Below are positions 1-9,159 of a stretch of 64,000 bases of DNA, piece after piece; the first letter of the stretch is position 1, and every line of letters starts with the position of its first letter. The notes beneath the pieces are model-generated. The model was not told the origin of the DNA. It worked only from the letters and a program-made list of their open reading frames with translations, and ran no database searches. Origin of the DNA: Bordetella sp. 02P26C-1 (lineage in GTDB: Bacteria; Pseudomonadota; Gammaproteobacteria; Burkholderiales; Burkholderiaceae_B); assembly GCF_009763255.1 (NCBI RefSeq), contig NZ_WSJB01000003.1, forward strand, positions 27,875-91,874. Reading direction: 5' to 3'. The position numbers and the translations under genes are program-made.

Positions 1-490
1 AGCAAATTTGTACCGGCCCGCAAATCAGATTCGGTTTATCGGTCGGCAGACCAGCGGCTTTACGCTTTTTGCGCCAAGCCCATTTCAAAGCCAGGCCACC
101 CAACATGGCCGCTTCGGAAGACCCGGTGGTCGAGCAACCCAGCGTGTTGGCCGCCTCCGGGGAATTCCACAGATCCGCGAGCATGTGCACGCAGCGCGCT
201 TCGATTTCCGCCGTCTGCGGGTATTCGTCCTTGTCGATCATATTCTTATCGATCGACTCGTCCATCAGTTTGTGGACCTCTTCGTCCACCCAGGTCTGGC
301 AGAACGTGGCCAGATTCTGGCGCGAATTTCCGTCCAGCATCAGCTCATCATGCACAACCTGATACGCATGCCGCGGTGCCTGCTCCTTTGCGGGGAACTT
401 ATATTTCGGCACGGCCACCGTCAGATCGGTGGAGGCATAGATATCGTCCAGCTCGTCAGCGCGAATGCTGTCTTTGGCGTGCAGAGGCAT
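1..490 (-). CDS. gadB: Glutamate decarboxylase, N-terminal 163 residues (partial, runs off left edge)
   Basis: PLP-dependent decarboxylation of glutamate to GABA, a proton-consuming cytoplasmic acid-resistance reaction. Translating the minus strand from the ATG at 490 gives an open frame to the window edge. It contains the family segments [15 protein letters not shown], a [24 protein letters not shown] block, [20 protein letters not shown] and [13 protein letters not shown], matching the N-terminal third of GadA/GadB enzymes. The PLP lysine and the C-terminal pH-sensing tail lie outside the window. The gene follows the HdeA-like gene by 94 bases on the same strand, with a perfect hairpin between them, so both probably form one acid-response unit. 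No strong Shine-Dalgarno sequence is visible before the ATG. Family assignment is firm; completeness cannot be judged. Confidence 0.9.
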   Translation of the reverse strand, partial: MPLHAKDSIRADELDDIYASTDLTVAVPKYKFPAKEQAPRHAYQVVHDELMLDGNSRQNLATFCQTWVDEEVHKLMDESIDKNMIDKDEYPQTAEIEARCVHMLADLWNSPEAANTLGCSTTGSSEAAMLGGLALKWAWRKKRKAAGLPTDKPNLICGPVQIC

Positions 491-526
491 AGGATGAGTT
501 CAAAAATCCGGTCCATATAGAAAATC

Positions 527-554
527 GACGGCAAAACACACAGGTTTTGCCGTC
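527..554 (-). terminator. Hairpin between hdeA and gadB (terminator or attenuator)
   Basis: Perfect 11-bp inverted repeat (arms 527-537 and 544-554, core GACGGCAAAAC) with a 6-base loop, followed on the minus strand by GATTTTC. It lies between the two acid-resistance genes and could lower gadB expression relative to hdeA, or end the hdeA transcript. Confidence 0.6.
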
Positions 555-584
555 GGCAGCGGTTAACGCAGCTTGGTGACCAAA

Positions 585-893
585 TTACTTCTTGGTCACG
601 ACGCCCGAGCCAACCAGCGCATCACGCAGAGCAACCTTGGGGTTCTCTTTGCAGTAGGTCAGCAGTTGCGGCTGAACCTTGGCAATGCCTTCGACATCGA
701 CCACGGCTTGCTGAACGTCACCGTTGTGGTTCACAGCGGCGGCAAAACCCAATGCGGTGGGGCGAACCGATTCGTCAAGGGTCAGATAATCGCTGCACAG
801 CCACAGGGGCACGGGCTGCTTGGTATCTGCGTGAGTGGTGGCCGAGAACGCGGCCAAGCCAGCTACGGCAACGGCAAAAATAACTTTCTTCAT
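585..893 (-). CDS. hdeA: HdeA-like periplasmic acid-stress chaperone
   Basis: Small periplasmic protein of 102 residues. HdeA-family members unfold at low pH and bind denatured periplasmic proteins. An N-terminal signal peptide (MKKVIFAVAVAGLAAFSATT..HA) is followed by a mature domain with WLCSDYLTLDES, PTALGFAAAVN and VVDVEGIAKVQP. The two cysteines (in WLCSDY and TYCKENP) match the single conserved disulfide of the family. The ATG at 893 was chosen over an upstream in-frame start because GGAGGT sits 7 bases before it and the signal peptide then begins correctly. It lies directly upstream of gadB. HdeB is the alternative paralogue, but the WxCxDF/Y-LxxDES pattern favours HdeA. Confidence 0.85.
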   Translation of the reverse strand: MKKVIFAVAVAGLAAFSATTHADTKQPVPLWLCSDYLTLDESVRPTALGFAAAVNHNGDVQQAVVDVEGIAKVQPQLLTYCKENPKVALRDALVGSGVVTKK

Positions 894-1255
894 ACAAACA
901 CCTCCGCTACTGATTAAACCCCTGGAGTTGACAAACGACACGGCAGGGGTAACCGTATCAATTCATTAATCAGTCAAGCACCGGCACACGCTCGACCAGC
1001 TATAACTCAGTTGGCATTCGCCAATCGCAAGATACGGCGTATTCGGCCGGGTTGAAACTCGATTTTATATGGATTTGAAACTTTACTTAAGATAAAGTTT
1101 CCATCCAAATGACTTAACGCAAGCCGTCGCCGGTAAATCTTTTGGAATTCGGCACTGGGCAGGCACATGCCGCAATAATGTTGCGAGGCAATGAAGGCAT
1201 ATCCTGGGAGCGATCCAATATGAACATGCCTCACCGCAAACTCAATGGCAGAGAA
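894..1255. other. Gene-free stretch upstream of hdeA
   Basis: No convincing coding region. It should hold the hdeA promoter; a TTGACT hexamer lies at 972-977 on the minus strand but has no good -10 partner at 17 bases. The notable element is the AT-rich dyad at 1077-1101, listed separately. Confidence 0.5.
1077..1101. promoter_or_regulatory. AT-rich perfect dyad upstream of hdeA-gadB
   Basis: Perfect 9-bp inverted repeat GAAACTTTA (1077-1085) and TAAAGTTTC (1093-1101) around CTTAAGA, with partial symmetry continuing outward (GGAT/ATCC). On the minus strand it is followed by an A/T-rich TATAAA stretch. It could be an operator for a dimeric regulator or a simple hairpin; no function is shown. 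Confidence 0.4.
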
Positions 1256-1789
1256 TTAGTTGGGTTTCCAGAATACATACAGCGCCTGATAGGGCACTGT
1301 TACCTGTTTACCCAGCGCGGCGCTATCGCAGACGCTGTCCGGCGCGCCCCCGCCAGATTGCACGAGACGTTGGATATACGTCACCCCCGAGAGCATTCCG
1401 GCCGCACCCGACGGATTCGCCATCACCAGCTGATCGGCCAGGCGCCCGGCGCCGTCGTCTACGCGGACCACGCTCATGCCGGTGAGCCAAGAACCATCAG
1501 CCGCGCGCCAGGTCTCGGGCGGGCTCGTGTAACGGCCTTGCTGATTGTCACCATTGAGGGTCGCTTTCGCGCTCTCAATCGTCCAAGCCAGCTGCGGGGG
1601 GATATCGGACGACTGATGGCATACGTAAGTGACCGTGCCTTCGGCTGAAGCCCGCCAGGCCACATAGTTGCCGGCCGGGACCTGCATGATCGCCGGTACG
1701 CTATCGGCTGCCATCGCGCCGGCAGCGGCGAGACAGCCCGCCACCAAAGACAGACGAGCGAGCTGGCGACGCTGAGAACTGGATTTCAT
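1256..1789 (-). CDS. DUF3455-family secreted protein
   Basis: Exported protein of 177 residues and unknown function. It has a twin-Arg-free signal peptide (MKSSSQRRQLARLSLVAG, hydrophobic to AMAA) followed by a single DUF3455-like domain. Family features seen are VPAGNYVAWRASAEGTVTYVC near the N terminus of the mature protein, TWRAADGSWLTG, VTYIQRLVQSGG and a C-terminal VPYQALYVFWKP. Two cysteines (VTYVCHQS and DSVCDS) could form a disulfide. The ATG at 1789 is preferred because TAGGAG lies just upstream. It is monocistronic, on the same strand as the groEL operon but beyond its terminator. Family members occur widely in proteobacteria and fungi without an assigned role. Confidence 0.75.
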   Translation of the reverse strand: MKSSSQRRQLARLSLVAGCLAAAGAMAADSVPAIMQVPAGNYVAWRASAEGTVTYVCHQSSDIPPQLAWTIESAKATLNGDNQQGRYTSPPETWRAADGSWLTGMSVVRVDDGAGRLADQLVMANPSGAAGMLSGVTYIQRLVQSGGGAPDSVCDSAALGKQVTVPYQALYVFWKPN

Positions 1790-1950
1790 ACGAGCTCCTA
1801 TAAGCACAGAAAAAATGTAATTAACTGCGTACGGATTCTACAGGTCTCATGACACCATTTTCTGATTCCACGCGAAGAGCTCCCCGAAGTACACCTTGAC
1901 CCACGCACAATCCCGCCGCTCACAGTCATCGGGCACAAGATAGCGACGAT

Positions 1951-1980
1951 AAAAAAGCACCGCGCGATGGCGCGGTGCTT
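1951..1980 (-). terminator. Rho-independent terminator of groESL2
   Basis: GC-rich hairpin (arms about 1955-1965 and 1970-1980, core GCACCGCGC, 4-base loop) followed on the minus strand by a run of T. It lies 35 bases beyond the groEL stop. Confidence 0.85.
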
Positions 1981-2014
1981 CGAAGCGAAAGCCCAGGCCT
2001 TCAGTACATCAGCG

Positions 2015-3652
<1,638 letters not shown>

Positions 3653-3669
3653 TCAACACTCAAGCGATC

Positions 3670-3987
3670 TCAAGCGGCTTTTTTCATTTCGCTGTCTTGG
3701 GGGGTGAGTACCGCGAAGACTTCTTCTTCGCGCATCACCAATAGCTCCTCGCCATCGACTTTGACGGTCTGGCCAGCATATTTGCCAAAGAGCACGCGAT
3801 CACCGACCTTGAGTTGGAGCGGGTGAACGGAACCGTCGTTACTCCGCTTTCCCTGACCCACGGCCAAGACCTCGCCTTGCTCGGGTTTCTCTGCCGCCGA
3901 GTCGGGGATGACGATGCCCGAGGCGGTCTGGCGCTGCTGTTCGATTCGCTTGACGACAATCCGATCGTAGAGGGGACGGATCTTCAT
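3670..3987 (-). CDS. groES: 10-kDa co-chaperonin GroES
   Basis: Heptameric lid of the GroEL chamber. The protein has 105 residues and starts [14 protein letters not shown]. It carries the mobile loop region ([21 protein letters not shown]) and the C-terminal [19 protein letters not shown] strand pair. The length is slightly above the usual 96-97 residues because of a short C-terminal tail ([11 protein letters not shown]). The ATG at 3987 has GGAG 8 bases upstream. It is the first gene of the groES-groEL pair, 32 bases before groEL, and is driven by the sigma-32-type promoter at 4095-4121. Confidence 0.96.
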   Translation of the reverse strand: MKIRPLYDRIVVKRIEQQRQTASGIVIPDSAAEKPEQGEVLAVGQGKRSNDGSVHPLQLKVGDRVLFGKYAGQTVKVDGEELLVMREEEVFAVLTPQDSEMKKAA

Positions 3988-4094
3988 GACTCTATCTCCT
4001 GTAGTCTTGATCATCAAAAAGTGAACGACCGGCACGGGGTGGCGTCACGGCGGCACCGCCGAAGCCGTACAACCCTGCGGGGTTGCGCACCAGA

Positions 4095-4121
4095 TTTATG
4101 GGCCTGTGCCCGGGATTCAAG
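4095..4121 (-). promoter_or_regulatory. Heat-shock (sigma-32) promoter of groES-groEL
   Basis: On the minus strand CTTGAA (4116-4121) is separated by 13 bases from CCCATAAA (4095-4102). This agrees closely with the known sigma-32 consensus (CTTGAA, 13-17 bases, CCCCATnT). It lies about 110 bases before the groES ATG. Confidence 0.85.
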
Positions 4122-4148
4122 AGCCGAAATTGCGACAAATTGAAACTG

Positions 4149-4766
4149 TCAAATCAGCAGCTGCCGCGCGTGACCCAAGCGATATATGACCCTGCGGCGC
4201 AACTCTCTGCCATCGGGCTGAGGCGCCACGGGACACGGCATCGAGCGGCCGCCATCCGCATCCAGCGTCCCGTCATCCCCATCTATCTGACTCCAGACTC
4301 CGCCTTTGCGCGGCCGGAACAGCCAGCGCACATAACCACGGCGAGCGGCCAAATCCAATAAAGCTTGATGGTCTGGCGCTTCGACTACCATGGCCTCATC
4401 GGCGTAATCTGTGTCGGAGTAATCGGCAAACGCGCGACGACAGGCCAGCGCCTCGGAATCCGGCGCGTTCAGCCGCCACCAGGCGGGCCGGGCAATACGT
4501 TCGACCTCCCAGGCGCCCAAGCGCCATCCGGCGTCAAGCATGGCACGATCAATGGCAGCGTAACTATCCCAGCGTTGATTGACCTGCACCGCAGAGCCCG
4601 CTACCGAAAGCAGCGCCCCGGAAACGTCCGGGTCTGCCCTGAAACCATGCCAATGCATCACCAGCATCAACGGCGTGTCCGTCTTACGCGTGGCACTCAC
4701 CGTAACGGCGAAGAGCGGCAGGCGCAGCGCCGCCGTATGGGCCGTGATCGTTTCGAGTATATCCAT
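4149..4766 (-). CDS. Conserved-looking hypothetical protein, 205 aa
   Basis: Not recognised. The protein is cytoplasmic-looking, with no signal peptide or membrane helix. It is rich in Trp and Arg (AWEVERIARPAWWRLNAPDS, YVRWLFRPRKGGVWSQIDGD) and ends with a basic RRRVIYRLGHARQLLI. The ATG at 4766 is chosen because GGGAGG lies upstream; an in-frame start 45 bases earlier lacks one. The gene is divergent from modA (about 150 bases between starts) and its stop lies 27 bases before the groES promoter, so it may share regulation with the molybdate genes. Codon use looks like its neighbours. No function is claimed. Confidence 0.65.
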   Translation of the reverse strand: MDILETITAHTAALRLPLFAVTVSATRKTDTPLMLVMHWHGFRADPDVSGALLSVAGSAVQVNQRWDSYAAIDRAMLDAGWRLGAWEVERIARPAWWRLNAPDSEALACRRAFADYSDTDYADEAMVVEAPDHQALLDLAARRGYVRWLFRPRKGGVWSQIDGDDGTLDADGGRSMPCPVAPQPDGRELRRRVIYRLGHARQLLI

Positions 4767-4919
4767 CCACTTGCCTCCCGAAATAGAGCGGCAAAACGCT
4801 GTGAAGAACAACGAATCCGAAGTGTCAATTTATCGCTTTGAGTGAGCCGGCTCAAGCATCATCCGCGGTCACAGGCCGATGGTATTCTTGCGCTTTCATC
4901 CGGCCCAGCCAGACAAGAT

Positions 4920-5663
4920 ATGAGGCGCTTGCTGTTCACCGTGGTTTTCTCGCTCGTCTTTCCATTGAGCGCCCATGCGGCCGAAGCGCTCATCGCGGTG
5001 GCGTCCAACTTCACCGCGCCGATGAAAAAGCTCGCCCCGATGTTTGAACGAGAGACCGGGCATAAGCTCACCCTTGCGTTCGGCTCCACAGGCAAGTTTT
5101 ACGCACAGATCCACCACGGTGCGCCATTTGACGTCTTGCTGGCGGCGGATGAAGCGATCCCCGCAAAGCTCGAGCAAGAAGGCATGGGCTCCAGGCGGTA
5201 TACGTATGCGTTGGGACGACTCGTGCTCTGGAGCGCACAAGCCGACTTGGTGGACAACCAAGGCGCTGTGTTGCAGCAAACACCACTTGGTCGCCTCGCC
5301 ATTGCCGATCCGAGACTTGCCCCCTACGGCGCCGCCGCGATACAAACGCTGGAGAGGCTGGGACGTCTGACAGCTTGGCGTCCACAATTTGTCGTCGGGG
5401 AAAACATCTCCCAAGCGTTCCAGTTCGCCTCCACCGGTAATGCGCCATTGGGCTTTGTCGCAATGGCGCAGATATATGTTGATGGCCGATTGCAATCCGG
5501 CTCGGCCTGGATCGTGCCTCAGAGCCTCTACCAACCCATCCGTCAAGATGCCATCCTTCTTGGAAAAGCCGAACACAACGATGCGGCGACTGCGTTCATG
5601 AAGTTTCTGCGCAGCGAGGCCGCCGTTGCCGTGTTGCGGGATTATGGCTATACGTTCGAATAA
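4920..5663 (+). CDS. modA: Periplasmic molybdate-binding protein ModA
   Basis: Substrate-binding component of the ModABC importer. The protein has 247 residues: a signal peptide (MRRLLFTVVFSLVFPLSAHA), then the class II binding fold with IAVASNFTAPMKKLAPMFE, the oxyanion-binding FGSTGKFYAQIHHGAPFDVL and LAADEAIPAKLE, and the second-lobe PRLAPYGAAAIQ. ATG 4920 fits the signal peptide; no strong Shine-Dalgarno is seen. The gene is the first of modA-modB-modC, with 12 bases to modB. No modE regulator lies nearby. Sulfate/thiosulfate binding is unlikely given the ModA-type motifs. Confidence 0.92.
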   Translation: MRRLLFTVVFSLVFPLSAHAAEALIAVASNFTAPMKKLAPMFERETGHKLTLAFGSTGKFYAQIHHGAPFDVLLAADEAIPAKLEQEGMGSRRYTYALGRLVLWSAQADLVDNQGAVLQQTPLGRLAIADPRLAPYGAAAIQTLERLGRLTAWRPQFVVGENISQAFQFASTGNAPLGFVAMAQIYVDGRLQSGSAWIVPQSLYQPIRQDAILLGKAEHNDAATAFMKFLRSEAAVAVLRDYGYTFE

Positions 5664-5675
5664 GCGGTTCCGTCA

Positions 5676-6359
5676 ATGCCCTTGACTGACGACATCCTAC
5701 AAGCGATCTCGCTCACGCTAAAGCTGGCAATCTGCACCACCTTGGTTCTGCTCGTCATCGCTACGCCTGTAGCATGGTGGTTGGCGCGCTCGACTTCACG
5801 CTGGCGTGCGCCGGTATCGGCGCTGGTCACCCTCCCGCTAGTGCTGCCACCCACGGTGCTGGGGTTCTACTTGCTCGTCGCGCTCGGGCCGCATGGTCCG
5901 GTGGGAACGCTTACGCAGTCATTGGGTTTGGGAGTGTGGTCGTTTACTTTTACCGGCTTACTGATAGGATCGGTCGTATCGTCCCTGCCCTTCGCCGTCC
6001 AACCGATGCAGTATGCGTTTGAATCGCTAGGCGCGCGGCCCTTGGAGGTGGCGGCCACGTTGCGGGCCTCGCCGCTGGACGCATTTTTTACGGTGGCGCT
6101 GCCACAGTCATGGCCGGGTTTCCTCACCGCTTTTGTTCTGACATTCGCCCACACCGTGGGCGAGTTTGGCGTGGTGTTGATGATCGGTGGCAACATTCCG
6201 GGTAGCACTCAGGTCGTCTCAACGTTGATATACGGGCATGTCGAGGCATTGGAATATACGTCCGCACATGCGCTGGCGGCGGCGATGCTGATATTCAGCT
6301 TCGTCGTGCTGCTGACACTGACTGCCCTGCGGCGCCGCCAGGGCAGGGTGTTGCCATGA
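5676..6359 (+). CDS. modB: Molybdate ABC transporter permease ModB
   Basis: Inner-membrane channel subunit of the molybdate importer. The protein has 227 residues and about five to six membrane helices. It carries the cytoplasmic EAA loop ([28 protein letters not shown]) that docks on ModC and the [19 protein letters not shown] and [18 protein letters not shown] stretches typical of ModB. It overlaps modC by four bases (ATGA at 6356-6359), indicating translational coupling. Confidence 0.94.
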   Translation: MPLTDDILQAISLTLKLAICTTLVLLVIATPVAWWLARSTSRWRAPVSALVTLPLVLPPTVLGFYLLVALGPHGPVGTLTQSLGLGVWSFTFTGLLIGSVVSSLPFAVQPMQYAFESLGARPLEVAATLRASPLDAFFTVALPQSWPGFLTAFVLTFAHTVGEFGVVLMIGGNIPGSTQVVSTLIYGHVEALEYTSAHALAAAMLIFSFVVLLTLTALRRRQGRVLP

Positions 6360-7438
6360 CAACGAATTTACACATTTCCCTGCGGCTGAACCGCGCCGAC
6401 TTTCAGGTAGAACTGGATTTGCAGTTGCCAGCCCAGGGCATCACGGTCCTGTATGGGCACTCGGGCTCGGGGAAGACCAGCGTACTGCGCTGTGTAGCCG
6501 GGCTGGAACGTGCCGTGCACGCCCATATCCGTCTGGGCGACGAGGTCTGGCAAGACGATCAGGCGAACCGATTCGTCCCCCCCCACCGCCGCCCGATTGG
6601 CTATGTGTTTCAGGAAGCCAGTCTGTTCGAACACCTCGATGTGGCGGGCAACCTTCACTATGGGAGAAAGCGCACCCGCCACGCCGACGCTGCGGCGATG
6701 TTGCAGACGGCGATCGACCTGCTGGGCATTCGGCAGTTACTGAATCGGCGCGTCGCGCAACTGTCGGGCGGCGAGCGCCAGCGTGTCGCGATTGCCCGCG
6801 CCTTGGCGACCATGCCGCGACTGTTATTGCTGGACGAACCATTGGCGGCGCTGGATGGCCCGCGACGACGTGAGATCATGCCCTGGCTGGAAAAGCTCAA
6901 GACCGAGCTCGACCTGCCGATGCTTTATGTCACCCACTCGACAGATGAGCTCGCGCGGCTGGCCGACTATCTGGTGCTGCTTGAGCAGGGTAAGGCCAAA
7001 GCCGCTGGCCCCGTGCACGAGATGCTATCGCGTCTTGATGTGCCTATCAGCTTAGGCGAGGATGCCGGCGCACTGATCGAGGGCGAGGTGGTCGAGCGCA
7101 GCATCGCTTGGCATCTGGCGAGAATCGAATTCAAGGTCGGATCGCTGTGGTTGCGCGACGAGGGTTGTACTGTAGGCCGCCGGGTACGGCTGCGCGTGCT
7201 GGCACGCGATGTCAGTCTCACGACCGTCGCCCCTGCCCATACCAGTATTCAGAATCACCTCTCTTGCGTTGTCGAGTCCATCGCGCCCGATACGCACCCA
7301 TCGCAAGTCCTGCTGCGCTTACAGTGCGGATCGGCAACCCTGCTGGCTCGGATTACGCGGCGCGCGCAGAGCGACCTCGGGCTGCAGCCCGGCAGTCGCG
7401 CCTGGGCGCTGGTGAAGTCGGTCGCGCTGGTTTCCTGA
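6356..7438 (+). CDS. modC: Molybdate ABC transporter ATPase ModC
   Basis: Energises molybdate import. The protein has 360 residues. The ABC domain (about 1-230) shows Walker [11 protein letters not shown]-loop YVFQEASLF, signature [16 protein letters not shown], Walker [13 protein letters not shown] and the H-loop YVTHSTDE. The C-terminal region (about 290-355) has the MOP/TOBE molybdate-binding pattern ([39 protein letters not shown]). It is the last gene of modABC and convergent with the Hint-domain gene 26 bases away. Confidence 0.95.
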   Translation: MTTNLHISLRLNRADFQVELDLQLPAQGITVLYGHSGSGKTSVLRCVAGLERAVHAHIRLGDEVWQDDQANRFVPPHRRPIGYVFQEASLFEHLDVAGNLHYGRKRTRHADAAAMLQTAIDLLGIRQLLNRRVAQLSGGERQRVAIARALATMPRLLLLDEPLAALDGPRRREIMPWLEKLKTELDLPMLYVTHSTDELARLADYLVLLEQGKAKAAGPVHEMLSRLDVPISLGEDAGALIEGEVVERSIAWHLARIEFKVGSLWLRDEGCTVGRRVRLRVLARDVSLTTVAPAHTSIQNHLSCVVESIAPDTHPSQVLLRLQCGSATLLARITRRAQSDLGLQPGSRAWALVKSVALVS

Positions 7439-7464
7439 GCGATCCGGCGGCGTGGCGTGCCCCG

Positions 7465-8367
7465 TCAGGCCGCCTCGCGACGCGCCCGCAGCGCGACAGC
7501 ACGCGTCGCGAGTTTGTCGCGTATCGGCGCGATGTCCTGCGGCTTTCGCAGTGCGACGAAACCCGGACGATCCGCCATACGTCGATGCGTATCAGCAGGC
7601 TGCAAAGTCGTCACATCGACATTTTGGAAAAAATCCCGGTTGCCACCGTCAGCCCACGATTCCGAAAACACACCGTAGGTCCGGATCACATCAAACTGAT
7701 CCAGTTCGACATGGTAGTAGCTGAACTCGGTGGTCGCGGATTCTTGAACGATCGATTCCCCGTTGATGAGGTCACGCGCGCGTACCAAAACGCCGTCGAT
7801 ATAGAGATGATGCCAGGGCGAAACACGCAGCGTGTGACTAGGCTGATTGGCCCCTAGTGCACCCGCAGAGATACGTACAGGCAGGCACGCAGCTCGCTGC
7901 TCTGGCGTGCGCAGCGTGACCGCATGATAGTGACGCCAACCTAGCCATTTCACCGTGCGAAGACCAGTGCTGCCCCAAACTCTATCCCCCGGAATCAGGC
8001 ATTCGATCGGCACAGCACCGCGATCGGTATCAATCATTGACCCTTTCACAAAGCACACTGGAAATTGGTTGTCATTGAGCGTCAAAATTTCGCCCGGGGG
8101 GTAGTCGCGGTTATACGTGAGCAGACGAAAGTCTCCATACTCATTCTCGACCAACACGCCATCGCTGGTGAATCCCACCACCCACTCAGTACGTTCCCCG
8201 GTGACGTCTTGGACCGTCAGTGCATCTCCCACATTGAAAGCATCAACCACCGACGTGTTTGTTGCCACCACGGGCACATCGTTGTAACCGGTCCAGATGT
8301 AATGAAAATCGCGGTTGGGTCCAGATACCTGGACGTTGTAGTAACCGGGGGGAGAAAAAGTGGCCAT
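7465..8367 (-). CDS. Free-standing Hint-domain protein (Hint_2 type)
   Basis: The protein has 300 residues and no signal peptide or membrane helix. Residues 1-104 form an unrecognised beta-rich region. From Cys105 (CFVKGSMIDTDRGAVPIECL) a Hedgehog/intein-like autoprocessing domain follows, with IPGDRVWGSTGLRTVKWLGW, SHTLRVSPWHHLYIDGVLVR, ARDLINGESIVQ and YYHVELDQFDVIRTYGVF. The Cys at the domain start and the histidines of VSPWHHLY are the expected splice/cleavage residues of the family. There is no partner extein after the Hint domain, only an Arg/Ala-rich tail. SD AGGAATCTC precedes ATG 8367. Known relatives occur in Acetobacteraceae and Bordetella-like genomes without a described role. It could release its N-terminal 104 residues. 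Confidence 0.75.
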   Translation of the reverse strand: MATFSPPGYYNVQVSGPNRDFHYIWTGYNDVPVVATNTSVVDAFNVGDALTVQDVTGERTEWVVGFTSDGVLVENEYGDFRLLTYNRDYPPGEILTLNDNQFPVCFVKGSMIDTDRGAVPIECLIPGDRVWGSTGLRTVKWLGWRHYHAVTLRTPEQRAACLPVRISAGALGANQPSHTLRVSPWHHLYIDGVLVRARDLINGESIVQESATTEFSYYHVELDQFDVIRTYGVFSESWADGGNRDFFQNVDVTTLQPADTHRRMADRPGFVALRKPQDIAPIRDKLATRAVALRARREAA

Positions 8368-8751
8368 GAGATTCCTATAACAAAGGTGCTTGGATGTAAC
8401 TAAAAAACAAATCTCCGAGCATTGTTTTTCCTACCCCACGTCCGGATCTGGCCGTAGGTTCCATTCGCGATCGGAGTCCCGGAGTGGGCGAGTATAAAGC
8501 AGCGCGCTGGACTGCTGAGGCGTGACCAAAGCGATGCCAGTGCCATGCAAAATTGTTGCCGTGACAACTATTTTTCGATGCACATACGGAATTATGACGT
8601 GCATATGAAACTAAATGCAATGCACCAAAGCGCACGAATTCGCCGATGCTACACTCGCCCGGGCAAAATTAGTCCGACGTATAAAAACATAAAACAATGG
8701 ACGACTTAACTTGCCTTGAACCTTGCAAACTTGATAAAGACGACACGATTC
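8368..8751. other. Gene-free stretch between divergent genes
   Basis: Nothing coding is supported. It separates the Hint-domain gene from the lipoprotein gene and is AT-rich near 8560-8700, as expected for promoters, but no clear -35/-10 pair was picked. Confidence 0.4.
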
Positions 8752-9129
8752 ATGCTCCGTAAAACACTCTTTGCCTTGGGTATTTGCTTCGCGCTTTCCG
8801 GTTGCGAAACCTTGTCTGGATCGACCGGGGACAAATTCAGCCCGACCGCATTGCGCCAGAACATAAAGATTGGCGTCTCCACCCCAGACGACATACGCGC
8901 GATATATGGACGCCCGGACTATGTAGTGGACGGCCCGAACGGCCCCGATTACTGGGCCTACGACGTGGACGACACAACCAATTCAATGATCCAGAAGGCA
9001 GTCAGCTTTATTCCGGTGTACGGTGCCGGCGAGGCCGCTCGTCAGGTGGGCGACGATCGGGACCTCAGCATTTATTTCCAAAACAACCGCGTGACCAGCT
9101 ACAGCTTGTCCAACAGCAGGCCAAAGTGA
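8752..9129 (+). CDS. Small outer-membrane-type lipoprotein with BamE/SmpA-like pattern
   Basis: The protein has 125 residues. A lipoprotein signal peptide (MLRKTLFALGICFALSGC) has a LSGC lipobox, and the cysteine at residue 18 would be lipidated. The mature part has NIKIGVSTPDDIRAIYGRPDYV and GPDYWAYDVDD, the 'regulated by G-x-P and W-x-Y' pattern seen in the SmpA/OmlA/BamE fold, where the first helix reads a threshold sequence. The ATG at 8752 was chosen over an upstream TTG because it starts the signal peptide. It is too divergent and in the wrong context to be called BamE itself. It stands alone, convergent with the GMC oxidoreductase. Confidence 0.7.
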   Translation: MLRKTLFALGICFALSGCETLSGSTGDKFSPTALRQNIKIGVSTPDDIRAIYGRPDYVVDGPNGPDYWAYDVDDTTNSMIQKAVSFIPVYGAGEAARQVGDDRDLSIYFQNNRVTSYSLSNSRPK

Positions 9130-9159
9130 GCGCTTGGCCGTAGCGTCCATGGCGAGGGC

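Noticed and set aside
1007..1234. 75-codon minus-strand open frame upstream of the DUF3455 gene
   Set aside because: No ribosome site, overlaps the AT-rich dyad and shows no family pattern.
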